Shown: positions 44,782 to 54,269, numbered from the stretch's first letter. The stretch: DNA of 64,000 nt from Leisingera daeponensis (GCF_019801465.1 NZ_JAHVJA010000001.1:186001-250000); one strand, 5' to 3'. Notes: generated by a model from the letters alone, not told the origin. Made by a program: numbers and translations.

Positions 44782-45522
44782 ATGGCAGAGCAACGGGTGC
44801 TGCTGAGCAAGGGGCGTTACCGCGCCCGGCTGGCGTCGGGAGCCGCGGATGTGGCTGCTGCGCAGGCCTTGCGCACGCTGTGTTTCCAAACCGCCGGGAC
44901 GGATTGCGATGCCTATGACGGCAGCTGCGAGCATGTGCTGCTGGAGGATCTGCGCAGCGGCACGCTGGTCTGCTGTTTCCGGCTGCTGGTGCTGGAGGGC
45001 GGCGAAGGGCTCTCGCGCAGCTACTCGGCGCAATTCTACGACCTGTCGGCGCTGCGGGCCTTTGAGGGGCGGATGGCGGAGATGGGCCGTTTCTGCATCC
45101 ACCCGGACTGGCAGGACCCGGACATTCTGCGCATCGCCTGGGGGGCAATGACGGGGTTTGTCGATGCCGAGGGCGTGGAGATGCTGTTTGGCTGTTCCTC
45201 CTTTGCAGGCACCTCCTCCGAGGAATACCTGGACGCTTTCGCGATGCTCAAGCACCGCCACTTGGCGCCCCAGCGCTGGCTGCCGCGGGTGAAGGCGCCC
45301 GATGTGTTCCGCTTTGCCGCCCGGCTGCGGCGCAAGCCGGATGCAAAGAAGGCGATGCTGCGGATGCCGCCGCTGCTGCGCACCTATCTGATGATGGGCG
45401 GCTGGGTCAGCGATCATGCGGTGGTGGACAGCCATATGAACACGCTGCATGTGTTCACCGGGCTGGAGATCGGCGCGATTCCGGCGGCCCGCAAGCGGCT
45501 GCTCAGGGCGGTGGCCGGGTGA
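44782..45522 (+). CDS. olsB: L-ornithine N-alpha-acyltransferase, OlsB-like
   Basis: The 246-residue protein matches the OlsB/GNAT-related acyl-ACP:ornithine acyltransferase (ALRTLCFQ; the EMGRFCIHPDWQDPDILRIA region; LFGCSSFAGTSSEEY). OlsB makes lyso-ornithine lipid, completed by OlsA, to form phosphorus-free ornithine lipids. OlsA is not adjacent here, unlike in many relatives. GGGGAGG precedes ATG 44782. Confidence 0.88.
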   Translation: MAEQRVLLSKGRYRARLASGAADVAAAQALRTLCFQTAGTDCDAYDGSCEHVLLEDLRSGTLVCCFRLLVLEGGEGLSRSYSAQFYDLSALRAFEGRMAEMGRFCIHPDWQDPDILRIAWGAMTGFVDAEGVEMLFGCSSFAGTSSEEYLDAFAMLKHRHLAPQRWLPRVKAPDVFRFAARLRRKPDAKKAMLRMPPLLRTYLMMGGWVSDHAVVDSHMNTLHVFTGLEIGAIPAARKRLLRAVAG

Positions 45523-45530
45523 ATTTGAGT

Positions 45531-45549
45531 ATTTTCGGAAAGATGAACA
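45531..45549. repeat. Short conserved intergenic motif, copy 2
   Basis: GAGTATTTTC-GG-AAAGA-TGAA lies just after the olsB stop and matches the reverse complement of the copy at 7035-7053. Confidence 0.45.
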
Positions 45550-45591
45550 GGGAGCGTTGACGCGATTTTGCCGCCGGGGTAGCTGGCTGGC

Positions 45592-47400
45592 ATGGCACGT
45601 ATTCCTCTTTTGCAGATGACCGGCATTTCCCTCACTTTCGGGGGCGATCCGGTTTTCGCCAACCTCGATCTGGTGGTGCAGCCAGGCGACCGGGTGGCGC
45701 TGGTGGGCCGTAACGGCTCGGGAAAATCCACCCTGATGAAGGTGATGGCGGGGATTGTTGAAGCCGACCAGGGCGACATCGTGGTGCCGCCGGGCAAATC
45801 CGTCGGCTACATGGAGCAGGACCCGAAGATGGAGGGGTTTGCGACGCTGGGCGATTTTGCCGCCAGCGAACTGGACCCGGGCGAGATGTACAAGGTGGAA
45901 CGCGCGGGCGAGGGGCTGAAGTTCGATCCGGCGCGGCCGGTCGAGACCGCCTCGGGCGGCGAACGCCGCCGCGCCGCTCTGGCTAAGCTGATGGCCGAGG
46001 CACCGGACCTGATGCTGCTGGACGAGCCGACCAACCATCTGGATATCGAGGCGATCACCTGGCTGGAGAACGAACTGAAGGCCACCCGTGCGGCGTTTGT
46101 GCTGATCTCCCACGACCGCGCCTTCCTGCGGGCGCTGACCCGCGCCACCCTGTGGGTGGACCGCGGCGAGGTGCGCCGCCAGGAGAAGGGGTTCGAGCAT
46201 TTCGAAGCCTGGCGCGACAAGATCTGGGAAGACGAGGACATGCAGCGCCACAAGCTGAACCGGCTGATCAAGTCGGAAAGCCGCTGGGCGGTGGAAGGCA
46301 TCTCGGCCCGGCGCAAGCGCAACATGGGCCGGGTCAGGGCGCTGCAGGACCTGAAGGCGGAACGCGCGGGCCAGATCAAGCGCCAGGGCACCGCCGAGAT
46401 GGCGCTGGAGGCCGGGCCGAAGTCCGGCCGCAAGGTGATCGAGGCGGAGGGGCTGAGCAAGGCGTTCGGCGGCAAAGAGATCGTCCGGGATTTCTCGCTG
46501 AAGGTGCAGCGCGGCGACCGGGTGGCCTTTGTCGGCCCCAACGGGGCGGGCAAGACGACGCTGCTGAAGATGCTGCTGGGCATGGAAGAGCCGGATGCGG
46601 GCGCGGTGCAGCTGGGCACCAACCTGGAGATTGCGCTGTTCGACCAGACCCGCGATCAGCTGGACGGCGATTCGACGCTGTGGGAGAACCTGACCGCAGA
46701 CCCCTTGCTGGGGATTTCCGGCAAGGCGGATCAGGTGATGGTGCGCGGCCAGCCCAAGCATGTGGTGGGGTACCTCAAGGAATTCCTGTTCGATGAGCGC
46801 CAGGCGCGGGCGCCGGTGCGCTCGCTGTCGGGGGGCGAGAAGGCGCGGCTCTTGCTGGCGCGGCTGATGGCGCGGTCCTCGAACCTCTTGGTGCTGGACG
46901 AACCCACCAACGATCTGGACGTCGAGACGCTGGATCTGCTGCAGGAGCTGCTGGACAATTACGACGGCACCGTGCTGCTGGTCAGCCACGACCGGGATTT
47001 CCTGGACCGGGTGGCGACCACGACGATTGCGATGGAAGGCGACGGCAAGGCCACGGCCTATGCCGGCGGCTGGAGCGACTACATCGCGCAGCGCGGGCCG
47101 CTGGAGGCGGCGGAACGGCCCGAGAAGGTGAAACCCGCAAAGCCAAAGCCCAAGCAGGAGAGCCAGCCCAGGGACGGGCTTAGCTTCAAGGAGAAGCACC
47201 GGCTGGAAGCCTTGCCCGGCGAGATCGAACGGCTGGAAGCGGAGATCGGCAAGCTGCAGGAGCTGATGAGCGATCCGGAGCTGTTCACCCGCGAGCCGGT
47301 CAAGTTCAAGAAAGCCACCGAAGCGCTGGTCGAGCGGCAGGAAAAGCTGGCGGCGGCTGAGGAGGAATGGCTGCTGCTGGAGGAAAAGGCCGAAGGCTGA
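45592..47400 (+). CDS. ABC-F family ATPase, Uup-like
   Basis: The 602-residue protein has two ABC ATPase domains: GRNGSGKST with SGGERRRAAL and LLDEPTNHLD, then GPNGAGKTT with LSGGEKARLLL and VLDEPTNDLD. It ends in a coiled coil (about residues 525-600), typical of Uup. There are no membrane segments, so it acts on ribosomes or DNA rather than in transport. Single gene. Confidence 0.94.
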   Translation: MARIPLLQMTGISLTFGGDPVFANLDLVVQPGDRVALVGRNGSGKSTLMKVMAGIVEADQGDIVVPPGKSVGYMEQDPKMEGFATLGDFAASELDPGEMYKVERAGEGLKFDPARPVETASGGERRRAALAKLMAEAPDLMLLDEPTNHLDIEAITWLENELKATRAAFVLISHDRAFLRALTRATLWVDRGEVRRQEKGFEHFEAWRDKIWEDEDMQRHKLNRLIKSESRWAVEGISARRKRNMGRVRALQDLKAERAGQIKRQGTAEMALEAGPKSGRKVIEAEGLSKAFGGKEIVRDFSLKVQRGDRVAFVGPNGAGKTTLLKMLLGMEEPDAGAVQLGTNLEIALFDQTRDQLDGDSTLWENLTADPLLGISGKADQVMVRGQPKHVVGYLKEFLFDERQARAPVRSLSGGEKARLLLARLMARSSNLLVLDEPTNDLDVETLDLLQELLDNYDGTVLLVSHDRDFLDRVATTTIAMEGDGKATAYAGGWSDYIAQRGPLEAAERPEKVKPAKPKPKQESQPRDGLSFKEKHRLEALPGEIERLEAEIGKLQELMSDPELFTREPVKFKKATEALVERQEKLAAAEEEWLLLEEKAEG

Positions 47401-47435
47401 AGCGGCTCATTTCAATTAGGACAGAGAGGCTGACC

Positions 47436-47487
47436 AAATGTTTCACGCGCGAAACATTTTGTCAAAGTTTCTGCCGTAAAACTTTGA
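47436..47487 (+). terminator. Two tandem AT-rich hairpins after the ABC-F gene
   Basis: AAATGTTTC-ACGCGC-GAAACATTT (47436-47459), followed by TGTC, and TCAAAGTTT-CTGCCGTA-AAACTTTGA (47462-47487). Both are perfect 9-bp stems between convergent genes. The first resembles a parS site with altered spacing (see findings). Confidence 0.6.
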
Positions 47488-47546
47488 AATTCATCAGAAA
47501 ATGTTAAGGGCTGGTTAAGGCGGCGGACGCAGGCTTTACGGTTTGA

Positions 47547-48113
47547 TCACTGGCCGGACCACCCGTTCCGGGGGCGGGCCGGATTGCCCGCCACTGTTTG
47601 ACCGGCGGCCACGCTGCGGGTGACGACGGCCCCGGCGCCGACAATGGCGCCATCACCGATGGTGACGCCGGGCAGAATGATGGCACCGCCGCCGATCCAG
47701 ACATCTGAACCCAGGGTGACGGGATAGGCGATCTCCAGTCCCTGCGCCCGCAGCGCCCTGTCCTTGTGGTGCTGGGCGCAGTAGATCTGCACATTCGGCC
47801 CCAGCATGGTGCCGTCGCCGATGGTCACGGGCGCAGTGTCCAGAATGGTGCAGCCGGCGTTCAGGTAGACGCTGCTGCCGAGGCTGATGTTGAGGCCGTA
47901 GGCGCAGTGGAACGGCGCCTCGATCAGGCAGTTTTCGCCATGCCCGGCAAAGAGTGCGGCGAGCGGCGGGCTGAGGATTTCCGCCGGATCAGGAGGCGCG
48001 GTGTTGTGCTGATGCACTGCAACGCGGGCCTGGTGGCGCAACGCCGAGAGTTCGCTGTCCAGGCAACAGTACCACTCGCCCGCCTGCATCTTCTGCCGTT
48101 CGGTTTTTGTCAT
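47547..48113 (-). CDS. Sugar O-acetyltransferase (Maa/NodL/LacA type)
   Basis: The 188-residue protein has an N-terminal maltose-acetyltransferase region (TERQKMQAGEWYCCLDSEL) and left-handed beta-helix hexapeptide repeats (VTIGDGTMLGPNVQI; VWIGGGAIILPGVTIGDG), with catalytic His in YCAQHHKDR. It transfers acetyl from acetyl-CoA to a sugar; the acceptor is unknown. Confidence 0.9.
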   Translation of the reverse strand: MTKTERQKMQAGEWYCCLDSELSALRHQARVAVHQHNTAPPDPAEILSPPLAALFAGHGENCLIEAPFHCAYGLNISLGSSVYLNAGCTILDTAPVTIGDGTMLGPNVQIYCAQHHKDRALRAQGLEIAYPVTLGSDVWIGGGAIILPGVTIGDGAIVGAGAVVTRSVAAGQTVAGNPARPRNGWSGQ

Positions 48114-48170
48114 CGGTGCCTCCGTGCCGGGGGAGAGAACACCGGGTGCTGTGGCTTGTCAATTGGCGGA

Positions 48171-48380
48171 GGGCTCCCGCGCCCGCAGGTGCCCTGGCTG
48201 CGCCAAGGCACCTTTGTGCGGCCTTGGGCCGCGCGTTGCTGCGCAACGCCTATGTTTTCTGCTGAGAAGCGCTTGCGGGGCAAGTGTGCTCCGCAAGGCG
48301 CCATATCGAGTGTGTTTTCCGCTGATTGCGCGTCAAGGGTGAACCGTGCTGCGCACGGCGGTTTTGCCGCCCTTGACCCG
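48171..48380. repeat. Structured intergenic repeat, copy 1
   Basis: About 210 bp, starting GGCTCCCGCGCCCGCAGG and ending TTGACCCG, filling the gap between the acetyltransferase and the SDR gene. It folds into hairpins with TGC loops: TGGC-TGC-GCCA, GCGTTGC-TGC-GCAACGC, a longer stem TTGCGGGGCA/TGCTCCGCAA and CCGTGC-TGC-GCACGG enclosed by GTCAAGGG/CCCTTGAC. See findings for covariation with copies 2 and 3. Confidence 0.8.
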
Positions 48381-48389
48381 CAACCCGCG

Positions 48390-49145
48390 TCAGCGCATGC
48401 GCAGGGCGCCGTCGATGCGGATGACCTCGCCGTTCAGATAGCCCATCTCGACGATGAAACCGGCGAGGCGGCCGTATTCGCGCGGATCGCCCAGGCGGGC
48501 CGGGTTGGGCACGTCGGCGGCGAGCTGCTGCTGCACCTCTTCCGGCAGGCCGGCCAGCATCGGGGTCATGAAGATGCCCGGCGCGATGGTCATCACCCGG
48601 ATGCCCATCGAGGCCAGATCGCGCGCCATCGGCAGGCACATGCCGGCAACCCCGCCCTTGGAGGCGGCATAGGCGGCCTGGCCCTTTTGCCCGTCAAATG
48701 CGGCGATGGAGGCGGTGTTGATGATCACGCCGCGGGCCCCGTCTTCGTCCGGCGCGTTCTTGGCGATCTCGGCAGCGGCGAGGCGGGCGACGTTGAAAGT
48801 GCCGACGAGGTTGATGTCGATGGTCCGCTTGTAGGCGTCCAGCGGATGCGGGCCGTCCTTGCCCACGGTCTTGGCGCCGATGGCGATGCCCGCGCAGTTC
48901 ACGCAGGCGGTGATCTTGCCCATCTTGTCCGCCGCGTGGGCGATGGCGGCGGCGACCGACTCCTCGCTGGTCACGTCTGTCTGGGCGAAGTGGCCGCCGA
49001 TTTCTTCCGCCACCTGGGCGCCGCGCCCGGCGTCGCGGTCGAGGATGGTGACCTGGGCGCCCTGTTCCGCAAAGTAGCGCGCGGTGGCCTCCCCCAGGCC
49101 CGAAGCGCCGCCGGTGATGATGGCTGCGGTGTCTGCAAGTTTCAT
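48390..49145 (-). CDS. SDR-family 3-hydroxyacyl-CoA dehydrogenase-like oxidoreductase
   Basis: The 251-residue protein has the NAD-binding TGGASGLG motif, NCAG, and the catalytic YAASK, with Ser in NTASIAAFDG. It is closest in style to type II 3-hydroxyacyl-CoA dehydrogenases (HSD17B10-like) of fatty-acid or isoleucine breakdown. A sigma70-type promoter with a TetR-like operator lies before it (49169-49210), fitting control by an acyl-CoA-responsive repressor. Confidence 0.88.
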   Translation of the reverse strand: MKLADTAAIITGGASGLGEATARYFAEQGAQVTILDRDAGRGAQVAEEIGGHFAQTDVTSEESVAAAIAHAADKMGKITACVNCAGIAIGAKTVGKDGPHPLDAYKRTIDINLVGTFNVARLAAAEIAKNAPDEDGARGVIINTASIAAFDGQKGQAAYAASKGGVAGMCLPMARDLASMGIRVMTIAPGIFMTPMLAGLPEEVQQQLAADVPNPARLGDPREYGRLAGFIVEMGYLNGEVIRIDGALRMR

Positions 49146-49168
49146 GAGCGGGGCTCCTCCCGGTTATC

Positions 49169-49210
49169 TGAACATGTGTTCATATAATGGAGGCGCCGGG
49201 CGCCTGTCCA
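49169..49210 (-). promoter_or_regulatory. Promoter and TetR-like operator of the SDR gene
   Basis: On the minus strand: -35 TGGACA (49210-49205), 17-nt spacer, -10 TTATAT (49187-49182), and inverted repeat TGAACA-CA-TGTTCA (49169-49182) overlapping the -10 edge and expected start of transcription. GGGAGGAG then precedes the ATG. Confidence 0.6.
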
Positions 49211-49236
49211 GCGGGACGGGGCGTCGCGCGCGCCGG

Positions 49237-50151
49237 TCAGGTCATTTGCCGCCGGTCGAACACGGCGAGGGGGCGCAGCAGGCGGCCGAGCGGCGGCCAG
49301 AAACCCCAGGTGCCGCCCAGCCGGTGCAGTCGCGCACCGGTGCCGAGCTTGAACCGGGCAAGGCCCGCCGCGTCCTCGGTGTTGATCAGGCCGAGGTCGA
49401 GCTGGCAGATGCCCTTGGAGGAAAGCCAGCTGGCGGCCTCCCACAGCAAAAGCGGATGGGCGCTGAGGTATTTGCCGCGGGCGGTGGTGTGGGCAATGTG
49501 ATAGGTGGCGGCGCCGCCGTGGGTCAGGATCAGGATGGCGGCCACCGCCTGCTTGCCCTCGAACGCCTGGAAGAGTTTCGCCTGGCCCTTGTTTTCGCGC
49601 GCATAGGCGAGGGTGAGACCGATGGGCCAGCTGCGGTAGCCGCGCGCGCTTTGCTGCCTGGCGTCGGCCTGGAACAGCCAGTGGCGCACGTCATGCGGCA
49701 TAGTCTGGCGGGTCAGCCGGAGGTTCTGCGCCTCGCCGTGCTTCAGCCGGTTGCGCCATTTCTGGTGCAGGGCGGCGCGGCGCAGGTCCGGATCGCCGCT
49801 GAGGTCCCAGAGCGCGGTATGCGCGGGCGTGACCAGCGGCACCGCTCCCAAGCGGCACAGATGCGGGGAGGGCGCCTCCGGCGACAGGATCAGCGGGGTG
49901 CGCCCCAGACCGGCGGCGTGCAGGGCAGCCATCATCGGCGCTGGGCGGGAGAGGTCCGCCCGGTTCACCATTGCCAGGCGCAGGCCGCCGGGGAGGCGGC
50001 GGTGTAGCACCAGCGTGCCGTCGAGCATCAGCGGATCCTGGCCGCAGGCCATCAGCGCGCGGGCAAACTCCGGCGATTGCTGAAGGGGGCGGGGCTGGCA
50101 GCGGGGGGCTGCCGTCGCGGGCAAATCGGGATCGGGGGCGCTGTCGAACAT
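49237..50151 (-). CDS. GNAT/FemAB-like acyltransferase
   Basis: The 304-residue protein has the LHQKWRNRLKHGE signature and a C-terminal GNAT-like core (YHIAHTTARGKYLSAHPLLL) of the BioF2/FemAB group. Substrate is unknown; such proteins transfer acyl or aminoacyl groups, often in envelope metabolism. Confidence 0.8.
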   Translation of the reverse strand: MFDSAPDPDLPATAAPRCQPRPLQQSPEFARALMACGQDPLMLDGTLVLHRRLPGGLRLAMVNRADLSRPAPMMAALHAAGLGRTPLILSPEAPSPHLCRLGAVPLVTPAHTALWDLSGDPDLRRAALHQKWRNRLKHGEAQNLRLTRQTMPHDVRHWLFQADARQQSARGYRSWPIGLTLAYARENKGQAKLFQAFEGKQAVAAILILTHGGAATYHIAHTTARGKYLSAHPLLLWEAASWLSSKGICQLDLGLINTEDAAGLARFKLGTGARLHRLGGTWGFWPPLGRLLRPLAVFDRRQMT

Positions 50152-50197
50152 GGGTCCATTAACGCGCTGGAAACCTAAATCATGGTTAACTTATCCC

Positions 50198-50335
50198 ATG
50201 AAAGGGACAAAACAGATCATGGGGCAGGCGGCAAGGGCGCCGCGGATAACCAAGACGGCAGCGCTGCTGGTTGCTTTTGGCCTGTCGGTGCCGGTGTTCC
50301 TGGTGCTGACTTTGATTGAGGCGCTGTTTTTCTAG
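50198..50335 (+). CDS. Small single-span membrane protein
   Basis: A 45-residue frame (MKGTKQIMGQAARAPRITKT then a membrane helix to the FF end). Start could also be ATG 50219. The divergent position from the FemAB-like gene and a basic N-terminus before one helix make it plausible; function unknown. Confidence 0.5.
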   Translation: MKGTKQIMGQAARAPRITKTAALLVAFGLSVPVFLVLTLIEALFF

Positions 50336-50345
50336 CGCTCGGAAA

Positions 50346-50549
50346 GGCTCCCGCGCCCGCAGGTGCATTGGCTGCGCCACTGCGCCACTGCGCGGCCTTG
50401 GGCCGGGCGCCGCTGCGCGGCGTGAAGGTTCCCTGAGAGGCGCTGCAGGGCAGGTCTGCCCCTGCGGCGCCGTAATCTGCCTGACTAGGCCGCCATCGCG
50501 CCAGCGGTAGACCACGCTGTGCGCGGCGGCGGTGCCGTCCTTGACCCGG
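50346..50549. repeat. Structured intergenic repeat, copy 2
   Basis: About 204 bp with the same start (GGCTCCCGCGCCCGCAGG) and end (CCTTGACCCGG) as copies 1 and 3. Stems: TGGC-TGC-GCCA, CGCCGC-TGC-GCGGCG and GGCGCTGCAGGGCA/TGCCCCTGCGGCGCC. The central right part has diverged. The remaining gap up to the tyrS terminator (50550-50675) shows nothing else. Confidence 0.75.
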
Positions 50550-50675
50550 CGCTGGCCGGTGAGCCGCGGGTTGCGTCCGAAGCGGTGCCGCAGCACGCGC
50601 CAGCGTACTGCACGGCCCAACCATGAAGGCCCATCTGTAATGGGGCTGGAATGGGCGGGAGTGCTTGCGGGCATG

Positions 50676-50706
50676 AAAAAAAGGAGCCCGGAGGCTCCCT
50701 TTTTTA
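50676..50706. terminator. Terminator after tyrS
   Basis: GGAGCC-CGGA-GGCTCC with flanking A7 and T6 runs. On the minus strand it is 18 nt past the tyrS stop; it can work both ways. Confidence 0.9.
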
Positions 50707-50723
50707 GTTCATCTTCAGGCGGC

Positions 50724-51977
50724 TCAGCCGGCCAGCTGCACCAGCGCGTGGCGCTTTTTGCCCGCGCTCAGCTTGATCGGCGAGGACAGGGCGCCAGCGT
50801 CGATCATCAGCCCGGCATCCGTCAGCGGCTGGTCGTCCAGCTTGGCGCCGTTCTCGGCAATCAGGCGCTTGGCGTCCTTGCCGGATTTCGCCAAGCCGGA
50901 TTTGACGATCAGCTGCACGATCGAGATGCCGTCGCCCAGGTCCGCAGAGGACAGGGTCAGGGTGGGCAGGTCGTCGCCGACGCCGCCCTTCTCGAACACC
51001 TCGCGGGCGGTGGCCTCGGCTGCGGCGGCGGCATCCGGGCCGTGCAGCAGCTTGGTCACCTCATTGGCGAGGATCACCTTGCCCTCGTTGATCTCGGAGC
51101 CCTGCAGCGCGCCGAGGCGTTCGCATTCGTCGACCGGCAGCTCGGTGTAGAGCTTGAGGAAGCGGCCGACGTCGGCGTCGGTGGTGTTGCGCCAGAACTG
51201 CCAGAACTCATAAGGCGAGAGCATCTCGCCATTGAGCCAGATCGCGCCGCCCTGCGACTTGCCCATCTTGCGGCCGTCCGAAGTGGTCAGCAGCGGCGAG
51301 GTCAGACCGTAGACCTCATGGTCGATCACCCTGCGGGTGAGGTCGATGCCGTTGACGATGTTGCCCCACTGGTCGGAACCGCCCATCTGCAGGATGCAGC
51401 CGTAGCGGCGGTTCAGCTCCATGAAGTCATAGGCCTGCAGGATCATGTAGTTGAATTCCAGGAACGACAGCGACTGCTCGCGGTCGAGGCGCGATTTCAC
51501 GCTCTCGAACGACAGCATCCGGTTCACCGAGAAATGGCGGCCGATGTCGCGCAGGAACTCGAGGTAGTTCAGGTTGTCGAGCCATTCCGCGTTGTTCAGC
51601 ATGATGGCGTCGTTTTCGCCCTCACCATAGGTGAGGTAATTCGCGAAGACTTTCTTCATGCCGGCGATGTTGGCGTCGATCTGTTCAGGGCCCAGCAGCG
51701 GGCGTTCGTCCGAGCGGAACGAAGGGTCGCCCACCTTGGTGGTGCCGCCGCCCATCAGGGTGATCGGCTTGTGGCCGGTCTTTTGCAGCCAGCGCAGCAT
51801 CATGATGTTCAACAGGTGGCCCACGTGCAGCGACTGCGCGGTGGCGTCATAACCGATATAGGCAGGCTGAACCCCCTTCAGCAGCGCCTCGTCCAGGCCC
51901 TGGTAATCGGTGCAGTCGGCCAGATAGCCGCGTTCCATCATTACAGCGATGAAATCCGATTTGGGAGTGTAGGTCAT
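50724..51977 (-). CDS. tyrS: Tyrosyl-tRNA synthetase
   Basis: The 417-residue class I enzyme has the HIGH motif as HVGHLL, the KMSKS loop as KMGKSQGG, the tyrosine-site GGSDQWGNI, and a C-terminal S4 RNA-binding domain. It charges tRNA-Tyr. Start 51977 (MTYTPKSDF). Confidence 0.96.
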   Translation of the reverse strand: MTYTPKSDFIAVMMERGYLADCTDYQGLDEALLKGVQPAYIGYDATAQSLHVGHLLNIMMLRWLQKTGHKPITLMGGGTTKVGDPSFRSDERPLLGPEQIDANIAGMKKVFANYLTYGEGENDAIMLNNAEWLDNLNYLEFLRDIGRHFSVNRMLSFESVKSRLDREQSLSFLEFNYMILQAYDFMELNRRYGCILQMGGSDQWGNIVNGIDLTRRVIDHEVYGLTSPLLTTSDGRKMGKSQGGAIWLNGEMLSPYEFWQFWRNTTDADVGRFLKLYTELPVDECERLGALQGSEINEGKVILANEVTKLLHGPDAAAAAEATAREVFEKGGVGDDLPTLTLSSADLGDGISIVQLIVKSGLAKSGKDAKRLIAENGAKLDDQPLTDAGLMIDAGALSSPIKLSAGKKRHALVQLAG

Positions 51978-52121
51978 GACATGCCTCGGTCTCTTGGTTT
52001 GCACCCAGCCCCTATAAATCGCATCGGGGCCGGTTGGAACCTGTTTTCCCGGCAATTTATGCGCTGTATTGTGGCGCACGAACGGGCGGCACGGCCCGGA
52101 TGGTTGGAAGGGGCAGGGGCG

Positions 52122-53231
52122 ATGAGCAAGGCCATTGCAAAAACGGGGGCGGTCAGGGCGCTGGGCGCGATGAGCGGCACCTCTCTGGACGGGGTGGATG
52201 CGGCTGTGGTGGTGACCGACGGCGCGCGCATTCACAAGTTCGGTGAGAGCGTTTACCGCGAGTATTCAGCAGAGGAGCGCAGTGTGCTGCGCGCAGGGCT
52301 GGGAAAATGGGCAGGGCCGGAGGTCGAGGCCGCGGCGGCGGTTTGCGATGCGGCCCATGCGGCGGCGCTGGCCGGGTTCGGGGATGTGGAGATCATCGGC
52401 TTTCACGGCCAGACCCTGGCCCATGCGCCGCGGCGGCAGGGTACTCTGCAAGTGGGCGACGGGGCGGCGCTGGCGGAACGGCTGGGCAAGCCGGTGGTCT
52501 GGGATTTCCGCTCTGACGATGTGGCGATGGGCGGCGAGGGCGCGCCGCTGGCGCCGTTTTTTCACTTTGCCTGCGCCAAATACATCGGCGCCGAACGTCC
52601 CCTGTGTTTCCTGAACTTGGGCGGGGTCGGCAACCTGACCTATGTGGATCCAAGGTTTGAGCGGCCCGAGCAGCCGGGCGCGCTGCTGGCATTCGACACC
52701 GGCCCGGCCAATGCGCCGGTCAATGATCTGGTGCAGGAGCGGCTGGGCATTCCCTGGGATGCGGACGGCAAGGTGGCGCGCTTGGGCAAAGTGGAAACCG
52801 GTGCGCTGGAGCTGTTCCTGGCCGAGCCGTATTTTGCCAGAATGCCGCCCAAGTCGCTGGACCGGAATGACTTTGCCGAGATGGTCGGGCTTGTGAACGA
52901 GTTGAGCGACGCGGATGCGGCAGCCACACTGATTGCCATGTGCGCGGCCGCCGTGGCGCAGGGGATGGAGCATTGCCCGGAGCCGCCGGAAGCGGTGCTG
53001 GTCACCGGCGGCGGGCGGCACAACCCGGTGCTGATGGAGATGCTGCGGGTGTCGCTGGACTGCCCGGTGAAACCGGTGGAGGACGCAGGGCTGGACGGCG
53101 ACATGCTGGAGGCGCAGGCCTTTGCCCATCTGGCGGTGCGGGTGGCGCGGGGCATGCCGACCTCGGCGCCCGGAACGACGGGCGTGAGTGCCTGTGTCGG
53201 CGGCGGCGTGGTCAGCGTGCCGGGGGCGTGA
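52122..53231 (+). CDS. anmK: Anhydro-N-acetylmuramic acid kinase
   Basis: The 369-residue protein begins with the AnmK motif [16 protein letters not shown] and has [11 protein letters not shown] and [12 protein letters not shown]. It opens and phosphorylates anhydroMurNAc to MurNAc-6-P in wall recycling, downstream of NagZ (32671). ATG 52122; divergent from tyrS by 144 bp. Confidence 0.95.
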   Translation: MSKAIAKTGAVRALGAMSGTSLDGVDAAVVVTDGARIHKFGESVYREYSAEERSVLRAGLGKWAGPEVEAAAAVCDAAHAAALAGFGDVEIIGFHGQTLAHAPRRQGTLQVGDGAALAERLGKPVVWDFRSDDVAMGGEGAPLAPFFHFACAKYIGAERPLCFLNLGGVGNLTYVDPRFERPEQPGALLAFDTGPANAPVNDLVQERLGIPWDADGKVARLGKVETGALELFLAEPYFARMPPKSLDRNDFAEMVGLVNELSDADAAATLIAMCAAAVAQGMEHCPEPPEAVLVTGGGRHNPVLMEMLRVSLDCPVKPVEDAGLDGDMLEAQAFAHLAVRVARGMPTSAPGTTGVSACVGGGVVSVPGA

Positions 53232-53310
53232 CCGGAGGCGTGGAAGCAAGAGGTCTTGAAACCCCTTGCCAATTTTCTTTTGAAGAATTGTTTCCTCTAT
53301 GGCAGGCGGT

Positions 53311-54225
53311 TCAGTGGGAAAGCTGGCGGATGTAGTCTGCGGTGAACGCCCGGTATCCCCGTGACGTGGACTTCAGGTGCGCCTGGGTGATGGCATGGAA
53401 GGCAGGCAGCTGGTGGAAGGGCACATTCGGGAAGGAATGATGCTCGGCGTGGTAAGGCATGTTCCAGGCCACGAAGCGTACCAGCCGGCTGGTGAAGGTG
53501 GTGCGGGAATTTTCCAGCATGTTGGCCACGGCTGGGCACAGCCCGTGTTCTGCCAGCAGGTAGGCGCGCAGGACCGGCTGGCCGATCAGCAGCGGCGCGA
53601 TCCACAGCCACAGGACCACAGGGGAGATCAGAAGCGTCAGCAGCGCGGCGGCGTAGATGGCCAGGAGCAGCCGCGCCTCCAGCCGCATGTCCGCATGGCG
53701 GCGCCCGGGCAAGTAGGGCGCGTTGATGGTGCCAAAAGCGTTGCGCCCAAGGGTTTGCAACATGCCTTTCCAGTAGCCCCAGCCGCTCAGATACAAGAGC
53801 CATTGGCCGAAGGTCTCGGGCCGTCCGCCGTGTTCCAGTTCAGGGTCGCGCTCCGGGTCGTTGGTGAATTTGTGGTGCGCCAGGTGGTAGTAGCGGAACC
53901 AGACAAAGGGCAGCGCGATGGCCAGGGCGCAGAAATGGCCCGCGGCCTCATTCAGCCACCTGCTGCGGAAAGGCGTCTGGTGGGTGCATTCGTGGCTGAG
54001 GGTGAAGAGGAACACCAGCAATATGCCCTGCGGCAGCATCAGCAGCGGCCAGAACGGCAGTTGCAGGGCGATCCCGGCGGTGCAGGCGGCAAGAGCCGCG
54101 AGATACAGCGCGAGATGCCGCAGGCCCGCCGCGTCGGAGCGGGCGGTCAGCGCCGCCTTTGTGTCCGGCGGCAGAGATTTGATCAGGGCGGTGTGATCCA
54201 GCGGGCGGTCCATATGCGCAGACAT
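53311..54225 (-). CDS. Fatty acid desaturase-family membrane enzyme
   Basis: The 304-residue protein has several membrane helices and three His boxes: HECTH, HLAHH and HAEHH, the di-iron site of membrane desaturases/hydroxylases. Substrate could be acyl lipid or carotenoid; not deducible. Confidence 0.9.
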   Translation of the reverse strand: MSAHMDRPLDHTALIKSLPPDTKAALTARSDAAGLRHLALYLAALAACTAGIALQLPFWPLLMLPQGILLVFLFTLSHECTHQTPFRSRWLNEAAGHFCALAIALPFVWFRYYHLAHHKFTNDPERDPELEHGGRPETFGQWLLYLSGWGYWKGMLQTLGRNAFGTINAPYLPGRRHADMRLEARLLLAIYAAALLTLLISPVVLWLWIAPLLIGQPVLRAYLLAEHGLCPAVANMLENSRTTFTSRLVRFVAWNMPYHAEHHSFPNVPFHQLPAFHAITQAHLKSTSRGYRAFTADYIRQLSH

Positions 54226-54269
54226 ATGGACAGTCTTGTCCAGTCAAGTGATTCGCCGCAAGGGCCGGG

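Noticed and set aside
44749-47199. An 816-codon open frame on the minus strand
   Set aside because: It lies opposite olsB and the ABC-F gene, is rich in His/Arg/Gln as expected for the reverse of GC-rich coding DNA, and shows no domain.
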